Below are positions 23,353-30,676 of a DNA stretch of 62,773 nucleotides, one piece after another. This DNA comes from DATFPK01 sp035264885 (lineage in GTDB: Bacteria > Actinomycetota > Thermoleophilia > Solirubrobacterales > 70-9): positions 1 through 62,773 of the forward strand of contig DATFPK010000056.1 in NCBI GenBank assembly GCA_035264885.1, written 5' to 3'. Numbering within the stretch: position 1 is the first letter of the stretch; every line of letters begins with the position of its first letter. The notes beneath the pieces were generated by a model. It did not search any database. It was not told where the DNA came from and saw only the letters and a list, made by a program, of their open reading frames with translations. Made by a program: the position numbers and the translations under genes.

Positions 23353-23967
23353 ATGACGCGCACAGCCGTCGAGGAGGCCAGCCGCTACGCGCACGGCCGG
23401 GTGCCGCGGGAGGTTCGCGAGCGACAGGTCCTCGAGATCGCCGAGGACCTGTTTGCCGAGCGGGGCTACGAGGGCGCGTCGATGGACGAGCTGGCGCGCC
23501 GGGCGGGCGTCTCGAAGCCGGTCATCTACGGACTGGTCGGCAGCAAGGACGAGCTCTACCGGCGCTCCTTCGAGCGCGCCGCGGCCGAGCTCGAGGACAG
23601 CGTGCGAGCCGCGATCGCGGGCCACGAGGGGATCTCGGAGCGGCTGGAAGCGGGCGCGCTCGCGTTCTTCACGTTCATCGCCGGGCACCGTGCAGCCTGG
23701 TCCCGTCTCTTCCTGGAGGCGGGGGGCCCGGCGGTCGAGCACGTGGCCCGGATCCGGGCTCGGCAGGCTGGCCTCGTGGCGACGCTGGTAGCCGAGAGCG
23801 CCGGTGACGACGACGGCCGACGTCTGGGGGCCGTGTCCAACGCGGTCAACAGCGGGCTCGAGGGGATGGCGGCCTGGTGGCGGGAGCACCCGGACGTGCC
23901 GCCCGAGCGGATGACCGCATGGGCGCTGGACCTGTTCCTACCCGGGCTCGAGGCGCTGACGCGCTAG
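23353..23967 (+). CDS. TetR-family repressor
   Basis: A 204-residue regulator. The N-terminal helix-turn-helix is 'QVLEIAEDLFAERGYEGASMDELARRAGVSKPVIYGLVGSKDELYRRSF' in family order, roughly residues 26-75. A C-terminal ligand domain follows, ending 'WALDLFLPGLEAL'. It is divergent from the monooxygenase/ligase genes and very probably represses them and itself through the repeats at 23323-23346, with a ketone or acyl compound as inducer. Its TAG overlaps the stop of the convergent VOC gene by 4 bp. The message appears leaderless. Confidence 0.9.
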   Translation: MTRTAVEEASRYAHGRVPREVRERQVLEIAEDLFAERGYEGASMDELARRAGVSKPVIYGLVGSKDELYRRSFERAAAELEDSVRAAIAGHEGISERLEAGALAFFTFIAGHRAAWSRLFLEAGGPAVEHVARIRARQAGLVATLVAESAGDDDGRRLGAVSNAVNSGLEGMAAWWREHPDVPPERMTAWALDLFLPGLEALTR

Positions 23968-24779
23968 CCGCCCGCCTCGGAGCCGACCGCGACCGGGGCT
24001 TCGAACCCGGGTCCAGCCGTGGAGATCGCGAACGGGACGCCTGACGGCTCGCGGAAGGCGATCGACCTGAAGTGGGGGGACGCCTCGAGCGGGAAGAGCC
24101 GGGCACCGAGACCGATCACCCGCTGGCGCCAGGCGGCCTGCTCGTCCGCCCCGCAGGTCCAGGCGACGTGGCGGACGGGACCGGTGCCCGCCGCCACGAC
24201 GCCGCCCGGCGGCTCGTCGAAGACCAGCGAGGCGCTACGGGCGTAGCCGCGCACGCGAAAGACCCTGCCGTCCCCTTCGAGGTCGAAGCCGAGGCGCCCC
24301 GCAAGGAGGTCGGCGGTCGCGACCAGCTCGCGCCCGAACGCTCGCACGCCCTCGATGCCGCGCAGCGCGAACGGGAGGGGAACGTCGGCGCTGGGCGTGC
24401 AGAGCGGTTCGTCATCGGACGGGTCGACGACCAGCTCGTGGCCGACCCCGTCGGGGTCGACGATTCGCAGCCCGCCGAAGTCGGGCGCCGGGGCGACCCC
24501 GACCCCCGCGAGCCGACGGCGCCAGAAGGCAAGGGCGCGGTCGCTGCCCAGCCGCCATATGATCGTGTGGACCGAGCCGGCGCCGGTCCGGCGGGGCGCC
24601 GCCCCGGGCGCAGGGGAGAGACTGACGAGGTTTCCGGGGGGACCACCGGGCGCGCCGAGCCAGACCCGACCCGGCTCGCGCCGGAGGGGCTTCAGCCCGA
24701 GGAGGCCGGCATAGAACCCAAGCGACGCGGAGGCGTCGGCCGCCTGGATCTCTACGTGGTGGATTCCGTCGAGGCGCAT
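23964..24779 (-). CDS. two-module VOC (glyoxalase/extradiol dioxygenase-like) protein
   Basis: A 271-residue protein with two vicinal-oxygen-chelate modules: 'MRLDGIHHVEIQAADASASLGFYAGLLGLK' opens the first, and 'IEGVRAFGRELVATADLLAGRLGFDLEG' opens the second at about residue 140. Histidines (HHVEI, HTIIW, GHELVV, RHVAW) and a late glutamate could form a metal site. The reaction is unknown; ring-cleaving dioxygenases and glyoxalases share this architecture. The ATG at 24779 is preferred over a TTG four codons upstream because the conserved first strand starts there. It is divergent from the sulfatase gene. Confidence 0.78.
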   Translation of the reverse strand: MRLDGIHHVEIQAADASASLGFYAGLLGLKPLRREPGRVWLGAPGGPPGNLVSLSPAPGAAPRRTGAGSVHTIIWRLGSDRALAFWRRRLAGVGVAPAPDFGGLRIVDPDGVGHELVVDPSDDEPLCTPSADVPLPFALRGIEGVRAFGRELVATADLLAGRLGFDLEGDGRVFRVRGYARSASLVFDEPPGGVVAAGTGPVRHVAWTCGADEQAAWRQRVIGLGARLFPLEASPHFRSIAFREPSGVPFAISTAGPGFEAPVAVGSEAGG

Positions 24780-24788
24780 CGTTCTAAA

Positions 24789-24808
24789 CAATCTTGATTG
24801 GTATTGTA
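24789..24808. promoter_or_regulatory. shared divergent -10 element plus CAATC-TT-GATTG palindrome
   Basis: TATTGT (24802-24807), reading rightwards, ends seven bases before the sulfatase ATG. The overlapping TACAAT (24808-24803), reading leftwards, serves the VOC gene. The perfect 12-bp palindrome CAATCTTGATTG (24789-24800) lies in the VOC leader and just upstream of the sulfatase -10 box, in operator position for both. Confidence 0.55.
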
Positions 24809-24814
24809 CGAAAT

Positions 24815-26149
24815 ATGAGCGGGGAGCTTCCTCCGAACATCCTCTACATCCACTCGCACGACACCGGCCGTTACGTGCAGCCGTACGGCTTCCAGGTGCC
24901 GACGCCGAACATCCAGCTCCTGGCCGACCAGGGAGTGCTGTTCCGCCAGGCGTTCTGCGCCGCGCCGACCTGCTCGGGCAGCCGGGCCAGCCTGCTGACC
25001 GGCCAGTACTGCCACAACAACGGCCTGCTCGGCCTCGCCCACCGCGGTTGGTCGTTGAGCGACTACGGCCAGCACCTGATCCACCCCCTGCGCGAGGCCG
25101 GCTACCGGTCGACCCTGATCGGCGAGCAGCACATCTCCGAGGACCCCTCGGTGATCGGCTACGACGAGGTTCTCGACGTCGACAGCCACCACGCCGGCGA
25201 CGTCGCCCCGATCACGATCGACGCGCTGCACGAGGCGGAGGAGCCCTTCTTCTTCTCGGCCGGCTTCTTCGAGACCCACCGGACCTTCGCCCGGCCGACT
25301 TCGGTTCGCGACACTCTCTACTCGCTGCCGACGTCGAACCTCCCGGATGACCCGCGCACGCGCGAGGACATGGGAGCGTTCAAGGCCAGCGCCCGGTCAC
25401 TCGACCAGGGCATTGGGGCGGTCCTGAACGGCTTGCACCAGAGCGGGCTGGCCGACCGGACCCTCGTGATCTGCACCACCGACCATGGCCTCGCCTTCCC
25501 GAACGCCAAGGCGACCCTCTATGACCGCGGGATCGGCGTGATGCTGCTGATGCGCGGGCCCGGCGGGTTCCTCGGCGGGAAGGTCCACGACGCGATGGTC
25601 TCTCATCTCGACATCTACCCGACGCTCTGCGAGCTGGCCGGCGCCGAGGCGCCCGCCTTCCTCCAGGGAACCTCGCTTCTGCCGCTGGTCCGGGGCGAGG
25701 TCGACCGCCTCCACGACGAGATCTACGCCGAGATGACCTTTCACGCGGCCTACGAACCGGTTCGCGCCGTCCGGACCGAGCGCTGGAAGTACATCCGCCG
25801 CTTCGGCGACCACCTCCGGCCCGTGCTCTCGAACTGCGACGACAGCGCCACGAAGGAGCTGCTGGTGGAGAACGGCTGGGGCGAGGAGGAGCTGCCGCGC
25901 GAGCAGCTCTTCGACCTGGTGCTCGACCCCGGTGAGGCGCGTGACCTCGCCGCCTCCCCCGAGCGACGCGGCGTCCTCGAGGACCTGCGCGGGCGGCTGG
26001 AGACCTGGATGCGCGAGACCGCGGACCCGCTGCTCGAAGGCCCCGTGCCGCTGCCGGAGGGGGCGGTCACGAACGACCCGGACCAGGCCTCGCCGAACGA
26101 GCCGATGCACCGGGCCGAGCCCAGGGCCCTTCCCGCCTCCGTCGCCTGA
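24815..26149 (+). CDS. sulfatase-family hydrolase with atypical CSGSR active-site motif
   Basis: A 444-residue member of the alkaline-phosphatase/sulfatase superfamily. 'NILYIHSHDTGRYVQPYG' is the N-terminal metal site (D16). The active-site region is 'CAAPTCSGSRASLLTG', with C53 in CSGSR. 'TLVICTTDHGLAFP' carries the second metal site. Standard sulfatases have C-x-P-x-R, recognised by the formylglycine-generating enzyme; here the proline is glycine. The ATG at 24815 is chosen for a TATTGT box seven bases before it. The length and the HDTGR motif resemble N-sulfoglucosamine sulfohydrolase-like proteins. The substrate is unknown. Confidence 0.85.
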   Translation: MSGELPPNILYIHSHDTGRYVQPYGFQVPTPNIQLLADQGVLFRQAFCAAPTCSGSRASLLTGQYCHNNGLLGLAHRGWSLSDYGQHLIHPLREAGYRSTLIGEQHISEDPSVIGYDEVLDVDSHHAGDVAPITIDALHEAEEPFFFSAGFFETHRTFARPTSVRDTLYSLPTSNLPDDPRTREDMGAFKASARSLDQGIGAVLNGLHQSGLADRTLVICTTDHGLAFPNAKATLYDRGIGVMLLMRGPGGFLGGKVHDAMVSHLDIYPTLCELAGAEAPAFLQGTSLLPLVRGEVDRLHDEIYAEMTFHAAYEPVRAVRTERWKYIRRFGDHLRPVLSNCDDSATKELLVENGWGEEELPREQLFDLVLDPGEARDLAASPERRGVLEDLRGRLETWMRETADPLLEGPVPLPEGAVTNDPDQASPNEPMHRAEPRALPASVA

Positions 26150-26234
26150 ACGGCGCCGGGGCCGCACCTCGCATGAGCACCGCCGTCCCGGGTATGGGCC
26201 GCGCATGCGCTCCTTCGCGGAGGCGGGCGAGCCC

Positions 26235-27173
26235 ATGCCCGGCTCCCTCACACACCAGGCGCTGCTCTATGCCAGCCAGGACGACTTCGTCGGCGCGATC
26301 CTGCCGTTCGTTCGCGACGGCGCCGCGCTGGGCGAGCCGGTGCTCGTCGCGGCCCGGCAGCGCAACGTCGACGCCCTCCGCCAGGCGCTGAACGGCGAGG
26401 CCCGCACTCGCCGGGTCGAGCTGCTTTCGATCGGCCAGTGGTACGAGAACCCGTCCCGGACCCGGGCGAAGTTCGTGCACTGGGCGGTCGAGAGGGCGTG
26501 GGACCGGCGCGTGAGGCTGGTCGGCGAGCCGCCATGGCCGCTCGGTTCCGAGGCCGGGGTCCGGGAGTGGGCTCGGCACGAGGCGGTGATCAACGTCGCG
26601 ATGGCCGATCTGCCGGTCACCTTCATCTGCCCCTACAACACGAGCGAGCTGCCGCCCGAGGTGCTCGACCACGCACGGGCCACGCACCCGGAGCTGCTCG
26701 AGGACGGGACCCCTGTCGACAGCGGGACGTACACACGGCCGGACGACTTCTGCCGGCGCTTCGCCGGCCCTCAGGGCCCGCACCAGGGGGCCCCGACCGC
26801 CGAGATGGAGATCGACCCCGCCCGACTGGGTGAGCTGCGCCGTCTGGTCGAGTTCGAGGGCAGCGCCGCCGGAGTCGAACCGGACCGCCTGGGTGACCTC
26901 GTCGTGGCGGTCAACGAGGTCGCCACCAACGCCCTCGTCCACGGCGCCCGACCCGCCAGGCTGCGGATCTTCCACCGGCGGGGCGAGCTCCTCTGCGAGG
27001 TCGGCGACGCGGGCGCCGGCTTCGAGGATCCGCTGGCCGGGCAGCTTCCCCCGCCGCCCGGTGTCGCCGGCGGGTTCGGGATGTGGATCACGCGAATGAC
27101 CGGCGACGCCACGGAGGTCCACTCCGGGGAGGACGGCACCACGGTCACGATCCACACCTCCCTCGCCGGCTGA
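26235..27173 (+). CDS. MEDS-domain sensor with GHKL ATPase domain
   Basis: A protein of about 312 residues. The N-terminal part (about 1-160), 'HQALLYASQDDFVGAILPFVRDGAALGEPVLVAARQRNVDALRQAL', is a MEDS domain as found in DcmR-like sensors. The C-terminal part (about 185-312) is a GHKL ATPase with N box 'DRLGDLVVAVNEVATNALVHG', G1 'EVGDAGAGF' and G2 'GGFGMWITRM'. There is no phosphoacceptor histidine domain, so it resembles anti-sigma kinases more than two-component kinases. The ATG at 26235 has GGAGG upstream; an ATG at 26205 is also possible. No partner gene is adjacent. Confidence 0.8.
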   Translation: MPGSLTHQALLYASQDDFVGAILPFVRDGAALGEPVLVAARQRNVDALRQALNGEARTRRVELLSIGQWYENPSRTRAKFVHWAVERAWDRRVRLVGEPPWPLGSEAGVREWARHEAVINVAMADLPVTFICPYNTSELPPEVLDHARATHPELLEDGTPVDSGTYTRPDDFCRRFAGPQGPHQGAPTAEMEIDPARLGELRRLVEFEGSAAGVEPDRLGDLVVAVNEVATNALVHGARPARLRIFHRRGELLCEVGDAGAGFEDPLAGQLPPPPGVAGGFGMWITRMTGDATEVHSGEDGTTVTIHTSLAG

Positions 27174-27208
27174 CGCGGGAGCGAGCCCGGCTATCGGTCT
27201 GCCGGGTG

Positions 27209-27214
27209 TACCTT
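27209..27214 (+). promoter_or_regulatory. -10 box TACCTT of the GntR gene, leaderless arrangement
   Basis: TACCTT ends six bases before the ATG at 27221. TTTGACC lies between the box and the ATG, which could allow self-recognition by the regulator, but it is only a half site. Confidence 0.45.
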
Positions 27215-27220
27215 TGACCC

Positions 27221-27943
27221 ATGGTGCGCGACGCGGCGCTCGAAGCCGTGTTCAAGCCGGTCCGCCCCCCGACGACCTTCGAGGAGACCGTGGAGCGGCT
27301 CGGCACAGCCATCCGCCTCGGCCTTCTAGCTCCGGGCTCCCGGCTGCCGGCGGAGCGCGACCTCGCCGAGGAGCTGCGTATCTCGCGCTCGACCCTGCGT
27401 CAGGCGCTGACGACGCTCGTCCAGAGCGGCCACCTGGTCTCGGTGCGCGGCCGGACCGGCGGCACGTTCGTCGCCGAGCGGCCGCCGCTCGCCGAAGGCT
27501 CCCTCCCGGCCGAGGACGGGCTGAGCGCAACGGCGGCCGGGGTCCTCGAGTACCGGTTGGCGATCGAGCTCGGCGCGGTCGTGCTCGCCGCCGAGCGCGC
27601 TCCGTCCGAGCAGCTCGACCGGCTCGACGAGATGGTCGCGCGGATGAGCGAGGCCGCCGACTTCGATGCCTACAGGCGCGCCGACATCCGCTTCCACATC
27701 GGTATCGCCGAGGCGGCGGGATCGCCCCGCCTCGTCAAGGCGATGACCGACGTGCAGGGGCAGATGAGCCGGCTGATCGCGCTGATCCCCCACCCCGAGC
27801 AGGTGCTGGCCCGCTCGAATGCCCAGCACAAGCGGCTGGTCGGTTACCTGCGCCGCAACAACGTGCCCGGTTCGGTCCGCCTGATGCGCGCCCACGTCGA
27901 GGGCACCGAGCACATCCTCGTCGGGCTCCTGCCGGGCGCATGA
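27221..27943 (+). CDS. GntR-family regulator, FadR/FCD subfamily
   Basis: A 240-residue regulator. The winged helix-turn-helix at about 18-85 reads 'LGLLAPGSRLPAERDLAEELRISRSTLRQAL' and 'HLVSVRGRTGGTFV'. The all-helical FCD ligand domain at about 100-235 holds 'YRRADIRFHIGIAEAAGS' and two later histidines, the usual metal or carboxylate site. It sits next to, and convergent with, the kinase/oxidoreductase genes. The site GGTCGGACC in the divergent promoter 3 kb away fits the binding preference of FadR-type GntR proteins (GGTC-N-GACC). It is the best local candidate to control the amine/glycerol unit. Confidence 0.88.
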   Translation: MVRDAALEAVFKPVRPPTTFEETVERLGTAIRLGLLAPGSRLPAERDLAEELRISRSTLRQALTTLVQSGHLVSVRGRTGGTFVAERPPLAEGSLPAEDGLSATAAGVLEYRLAIELGAVVLAAERAPSEQLDRLDEMVARMSEAADFDAYRRADIRFHIGIAEAAGSPRLVKAMTDVQGQMSRLIALIPHPEQVLARSNAQHKRLVGYLRRNNVPGSVRLMRAHVEGTEHILVGLLPGA

Positions 27944-27945
27944 AA

Positions 27946-27962
27946 GGGCTCCGCAGGAGCCC
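27946..27962. terminator. hairpin between GntR and kinase genes
   Basis: GGGCTCC-GCA-GGAGCCC forms a perfect 7-bp stem three bases after the gntR stop and ten before the stop of the convergent kinase gene. It can end transcription in both directions. Confidence 0.6.
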
Positions 27963-27971
27963 GCAAATGAC

Positions 27972-29420
27972 CTAGAGCCTGACGGCGAGCTCGACGAACT
28001 CGCGCCAGGCGCCGTGCTCGCGCCGGCGCCATTCGTCGTCACGGCCCGGCTCGGTGCGGGCGCCGACAGGGATGAGCTCGACGATCTCCCGGGTCGACCC
28101 CAGGACGCCGGCGCCGACCGCGGCCAGGGCCGCCGCGCCGGCCGCCGTCGCGTCGACCGCGCCGCGCTCGACCGGCACGCCCGCCGCATCGGCTTGGAGC
28201 TGGAGCAGCGTCGGATCGCGGGTCAGGCCACCATCCACTCGCAGCGCCTCGACCTCGACCGTTTCGCGGACGACCCCGACGACGTCGGCGACGCGCCAGG
28301 CGATGCCCTCGAGGGCGGCGCGGCCCACGTGGCCCGCCCGGACCCCGGCGGTCAGTCCCGAGATCACCCCGCGCGCGTCCGGCTTCCACCAGGGCGCGCC
28401 GACTCCGGCGAGCGCGGGGAGGATCCGGACCCCGCCGGCGTCGGCGACGTCGGCGGCCGCGGCGGCGAGAGTCGACGGATCGGCGGAAAGGCCGAGTTCG
28501 CGGCTCAGCCACTCCAGCAGCGCCCCGGCGGTGAAGACACCGCCATCGACCGCCCACTCGACCTCGCCGCCGGCCCGCCAGGCGATCGTCGGCAGCAGGC
28601 CGCCGGCCGGCTCGGGACGCTCGGCCCCGACGTGCCCGAGGACGAACACGCCGGTGCCGTAGGTCGCCTTGACCTTGCCCGGCTCGACGCACCCGGACCC
28701 GGCCAGCGCGGCCTGCTGGTCCACGCAGCGCGCCCGCAGCGGCAGGTCCGCTGGCCAGGACGGGTGGCTGAGGGTGCCGAGATCGCCGCAGGTGTCGGCG
28801 ACCGCCGGCAGCGCCTCGCGAGGCACGCCGAACGCGGCGAGCAGGCGGTCGTCCCACTCGGGGCCGCCCAGCTGGGTCCGCGAGACGGTGGAGGGATCGG
28901 TTGCGAAGCCCGCGCCGAGCCGGTCGCAGAGGAAGGAGTCGACCGTGCCGAGCCGCAACGTCCCCGACTCCCGTGCCCGCGCGACCCCTTCGTCGTGCTC
29001 GAGGAGCCAGGTCAGCTTTCCGGCGGAGAAGTATGGGTCGAGGGGCATGCCGCTGATCCGCCGCACCTCCTCGGCGCCGCCATCCGCCTCGAGCCGCTCG
29101 ATCGCCTCCTGCGAGCGCTTGTCCTGCCAGGTCACGATCGGTGTCAGCGGCTCGCCGCTCCGGGCGTCCCAGGCGAGGACCGACTCCCCCTGGTGGTCGA
29201 GACCGCAGGCGGCGACTTCCTCGGCGGCCCCGTCGAGCACCTCGGCGATTGCCTCCACGACCGCGGTGACGACCTCTTCGGGGTCCTGCTCGACCCAGCC
29301 CGGCCGCGGGTGGCTCAGCCCCTTCTCGCGCCGCGCCTCCGCCACCGGCCGCAGCTCCTCGTCGAACAGCATCGCCTTGACCGCCGACGTCCCCTCGTCG
29401 ACGCCGAGCAGGAGGCTCAC
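27972..29420 (-). CDS. FGGY-family kinase, glycerol-kinase-like
   Basis: A 482-residue sugar/polyol kinase. The N-terminal phosphate motif is 'LLGVDEGTSAVKAMLFD'. 'IVTWQDKRS' and 'LDPYFSAGKLTWLLEH' match substrate-binding parts of glycerol kinases. The C-terminal lobe has 'VDQQAALAGSG', 'KATYGTGVFVL' and 'LRVDGGLTRDPTLLQLQADAAG'. The start is GTG at 29420, overlapping the stop of the oxidoreductase gene (GTGA), so the two proteins are translationally coupled. With a GlpA-like partner, the simplest reading is glycerol to glycerol-3-phosphate to dihydroxyacetone phosphate. Another polyol or amino-polyol is possible. Confidence 0.85.
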   Translation of the reverse strand: MSLLLGVDEGTSAVKAMLFDEELRPVAEARREKGLSHPRPGWVEQDPEEVVTAVVEAIAEVLDGAAEEVAACGLDHQGESVLAWDARSGEPLTPIVTWQDKRSQEAIERLEADGGAEEVRRISGMPLDPYFSAGKLTWLLEHDEGVARARESGTLRLGTVDSFLCDRLGAGFATDPSTVSRTQLGGPEWDDRLLAAFGVPREALPAVADTCGDLGTLSHPSWPADLPLRARCVDQQAALAGSGCVEPGKVKATYGTGVFVLGHVGAERPEPAGGLLPTIAWRAGGEVEWAVDGGVFTAGALLEWLSRELGLSADPSTLAAAAADVADAGGVRILPALAGVGAPWWKPDARGVISGLTAGVRAGHVGRAALEGIAWRVADVVGVVRETVEVEALRVDGGLTRDPTLLQLQADAAGVPVERGAVDATAAGAAALAAVGAGVLGSTREIVELIPVGARTEPGRDDEWRRREHGAWREFVELAVRL

Positions 29421-30553
29421 GACGCCGGGACTGCCCCGTGGTGTGCGGCCGTGCGGCGCCACCATGGCCCGTCGGCGGGCCTCGGTGCGACCGCGCGCAG
29501 GGGCTCGGGCTCGGCCATCTCGATCCCGGCCTCGGCAGTGATCGCGGCGACCCGCTCGGCGATCCCAAGCGAGGCGGTCAGGCCCGTCGAGCGGATCGCC
29601 GCGACGTTGATGAGGCCTGGGCATGCTTTCGAGGGCCCGATCAGGTAGTTGACGCCGCGGCCGGCGGGCCGGAGGCCGGCATAGGCGGCGACCGGTTCGC
29701 GGCCCTCGAGCGGCGGGTGCATGGCCACCGCCTTCGGGACGATCTCGGCGGCGGCCTCGGCACGAACCGACCAGTCTCCCTTGTCGCCCTCGTCGACGGC
29801 CGTGGGCCCGGCGACGATCCGGCCGTCGACGGTGGGGAAGACGAGGACGCCCTTGGTGCGCTTGGTCGGGACCGGGAGGAGGATGCGGTCGAGCCTAACC
29901 CCGCGGGGCGGGTCGAAGACGAGGAACTCGCCCTTGCGGGGGTAGATCCCGAACGAGTCGTCACCGGCCGAGCGGGCGACCTCGTCGGCGTGGAGGCCGG
30001 CGCAATTGACCGCGACCCGGCAGCGGACGTCCCCGCCACCGGTGGCGACGGCCAGGCCGTCGGCCTCGCGCCGGACCCGCGCGACCCGCGTCCCAGTCCT
30101 GAGCTCGGCGCCGTGGGCGGTCGCCGCGGCCGCCAGCCCCGTCGTGTAGGCGACCGGGTCGGTGACCGTCTCGCCGGGCACCTCCAGCACGCCATCCGCC
30201 CGCAGGCTCGCCTCGACGCCGTTCGCGGCGGCGTTCGCGGCCAGCGCCCGCACGGCATCCGCCTGCGCGGGCTCGAGCGGCCGCATCAGGGCGCCACAGC
30301 GGAGGAGCGGTACATCGAGCGCGGCCAGTGCCTCCTCGCGCAGCGCGGCCGAGCGCAGGATCATCTCGGTCTCGAGCTCGCCGGGACGCGAGTCGAACCC
30401 GGTGTGGATGATCCCCGAGTTGGTGCCGCTGGCGGCGAGGCCCGGCTCATCCTCGGCCTCGATCAGCAGCGTCTCCACGCCGCGCCGGGCCAGCCCCAGG
30501 GCGGTCGCCGAGCCGATCACGCCGGCGCCGATGACCGCGACTTCAGCGTCCAT
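29417..30553 (-). CDS. FAD-dependent oxidoreductase, GlpA/LhgO-like
   Basis: A 378-residue DAO-superfamily flavoprotein. The FAD fold is 'VAVIGAGVIGSATALGLARRG'. 'GTNSGIIHTGFDSRPGELETEM' is characteristic of glycerol-3-phosphate dehydrogenases of the GlpA type and of L-2-hydroxyglutarate oxidases. The C-terminal FAD motif is 'NVAAIRSTGLTASLGIAERV'. It ends in a Pro/Arg-rich tail. It is the first gene of a two-gene operon with the kinase and diverges from the permease/amide synthetase operon. The substrate could be glycerol-3-phosphate or another 2-hydroxy compound. Confidence 0.83.
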   Translation of the reverse strand: MDAEVAVIGAGVIGSATALGLARRGVETLLIEAEDEPGLAASGTNSGIIHTGFDSRPGELETEMILRSAALREEALAALDVPLLRCGALMRPLEPAQADAVRALAANAAANGVEASLRADGVLEVPGETVTDPVAYTTGLAAAATAHGAELRTGTRVARVRREADGLAVATGGGDVRCRVAVNCAGLHADEVARSAGDDSFGIYPRKGEFLVFDPPRGVRLDRILLPVPTKRTKGVLVFPTVDGRIVAGPTAVDEGDKGDWSVRAEAAAEIVPKAVAMHPPLEGREPVAAYAGLRPAGRGVNYLIGPSKACPGLINVAAIRSTGLTASLGIAERVAAITAEAGIEMAEPEPLRAVAPRPADGPWWRRTAAHHGAVPAS

Positions 30554-30566
30554 TTCGATGCACGCC

Positions 30567-30623
30567 TTGACACGAGGTCGGCGCCGGCAATATGGTCGCG
30601 CCGTTAGGTCGGACCATCAGACC
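30567..30623 (+). promoter_or_regulatory. strong promoter with GntR-type operator
   Basis: TTGACA (30567-30572), an 18-bp spacer and TATGGT (30591-30596) make the best sigma70-type promoter in the window, facing the permease operon. The palindrome GGTCGGACC lies at 30607-30615, right after the expected transcription start. Half sites TGGTC (30593-30597, inside the -10 box) and GACC (30620-30623) flank it. This suggests repression by a FadR-type GntR protein. The divergent oxidoreductase gene starts at 30553, 14 bp from the -35 box. Confidence 0.72.
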
Positions 30624-30676
30624 ATTGTGGCGCACCGGCAGAAGCGGCCGGGGCGCACGATGCGGAGGAGGTAGAC

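Noticed and set aside
29417..30553. Oxidoreductase as PuuB (gamma-glutamylputrescine oxidase)
   Set aside because: It belongs to the same superfamily, but the GTNSGIIHTGF motif and the coupled kinase fit a GlpA/LhgO-type enzyme better. It cannot be excluded without assays.
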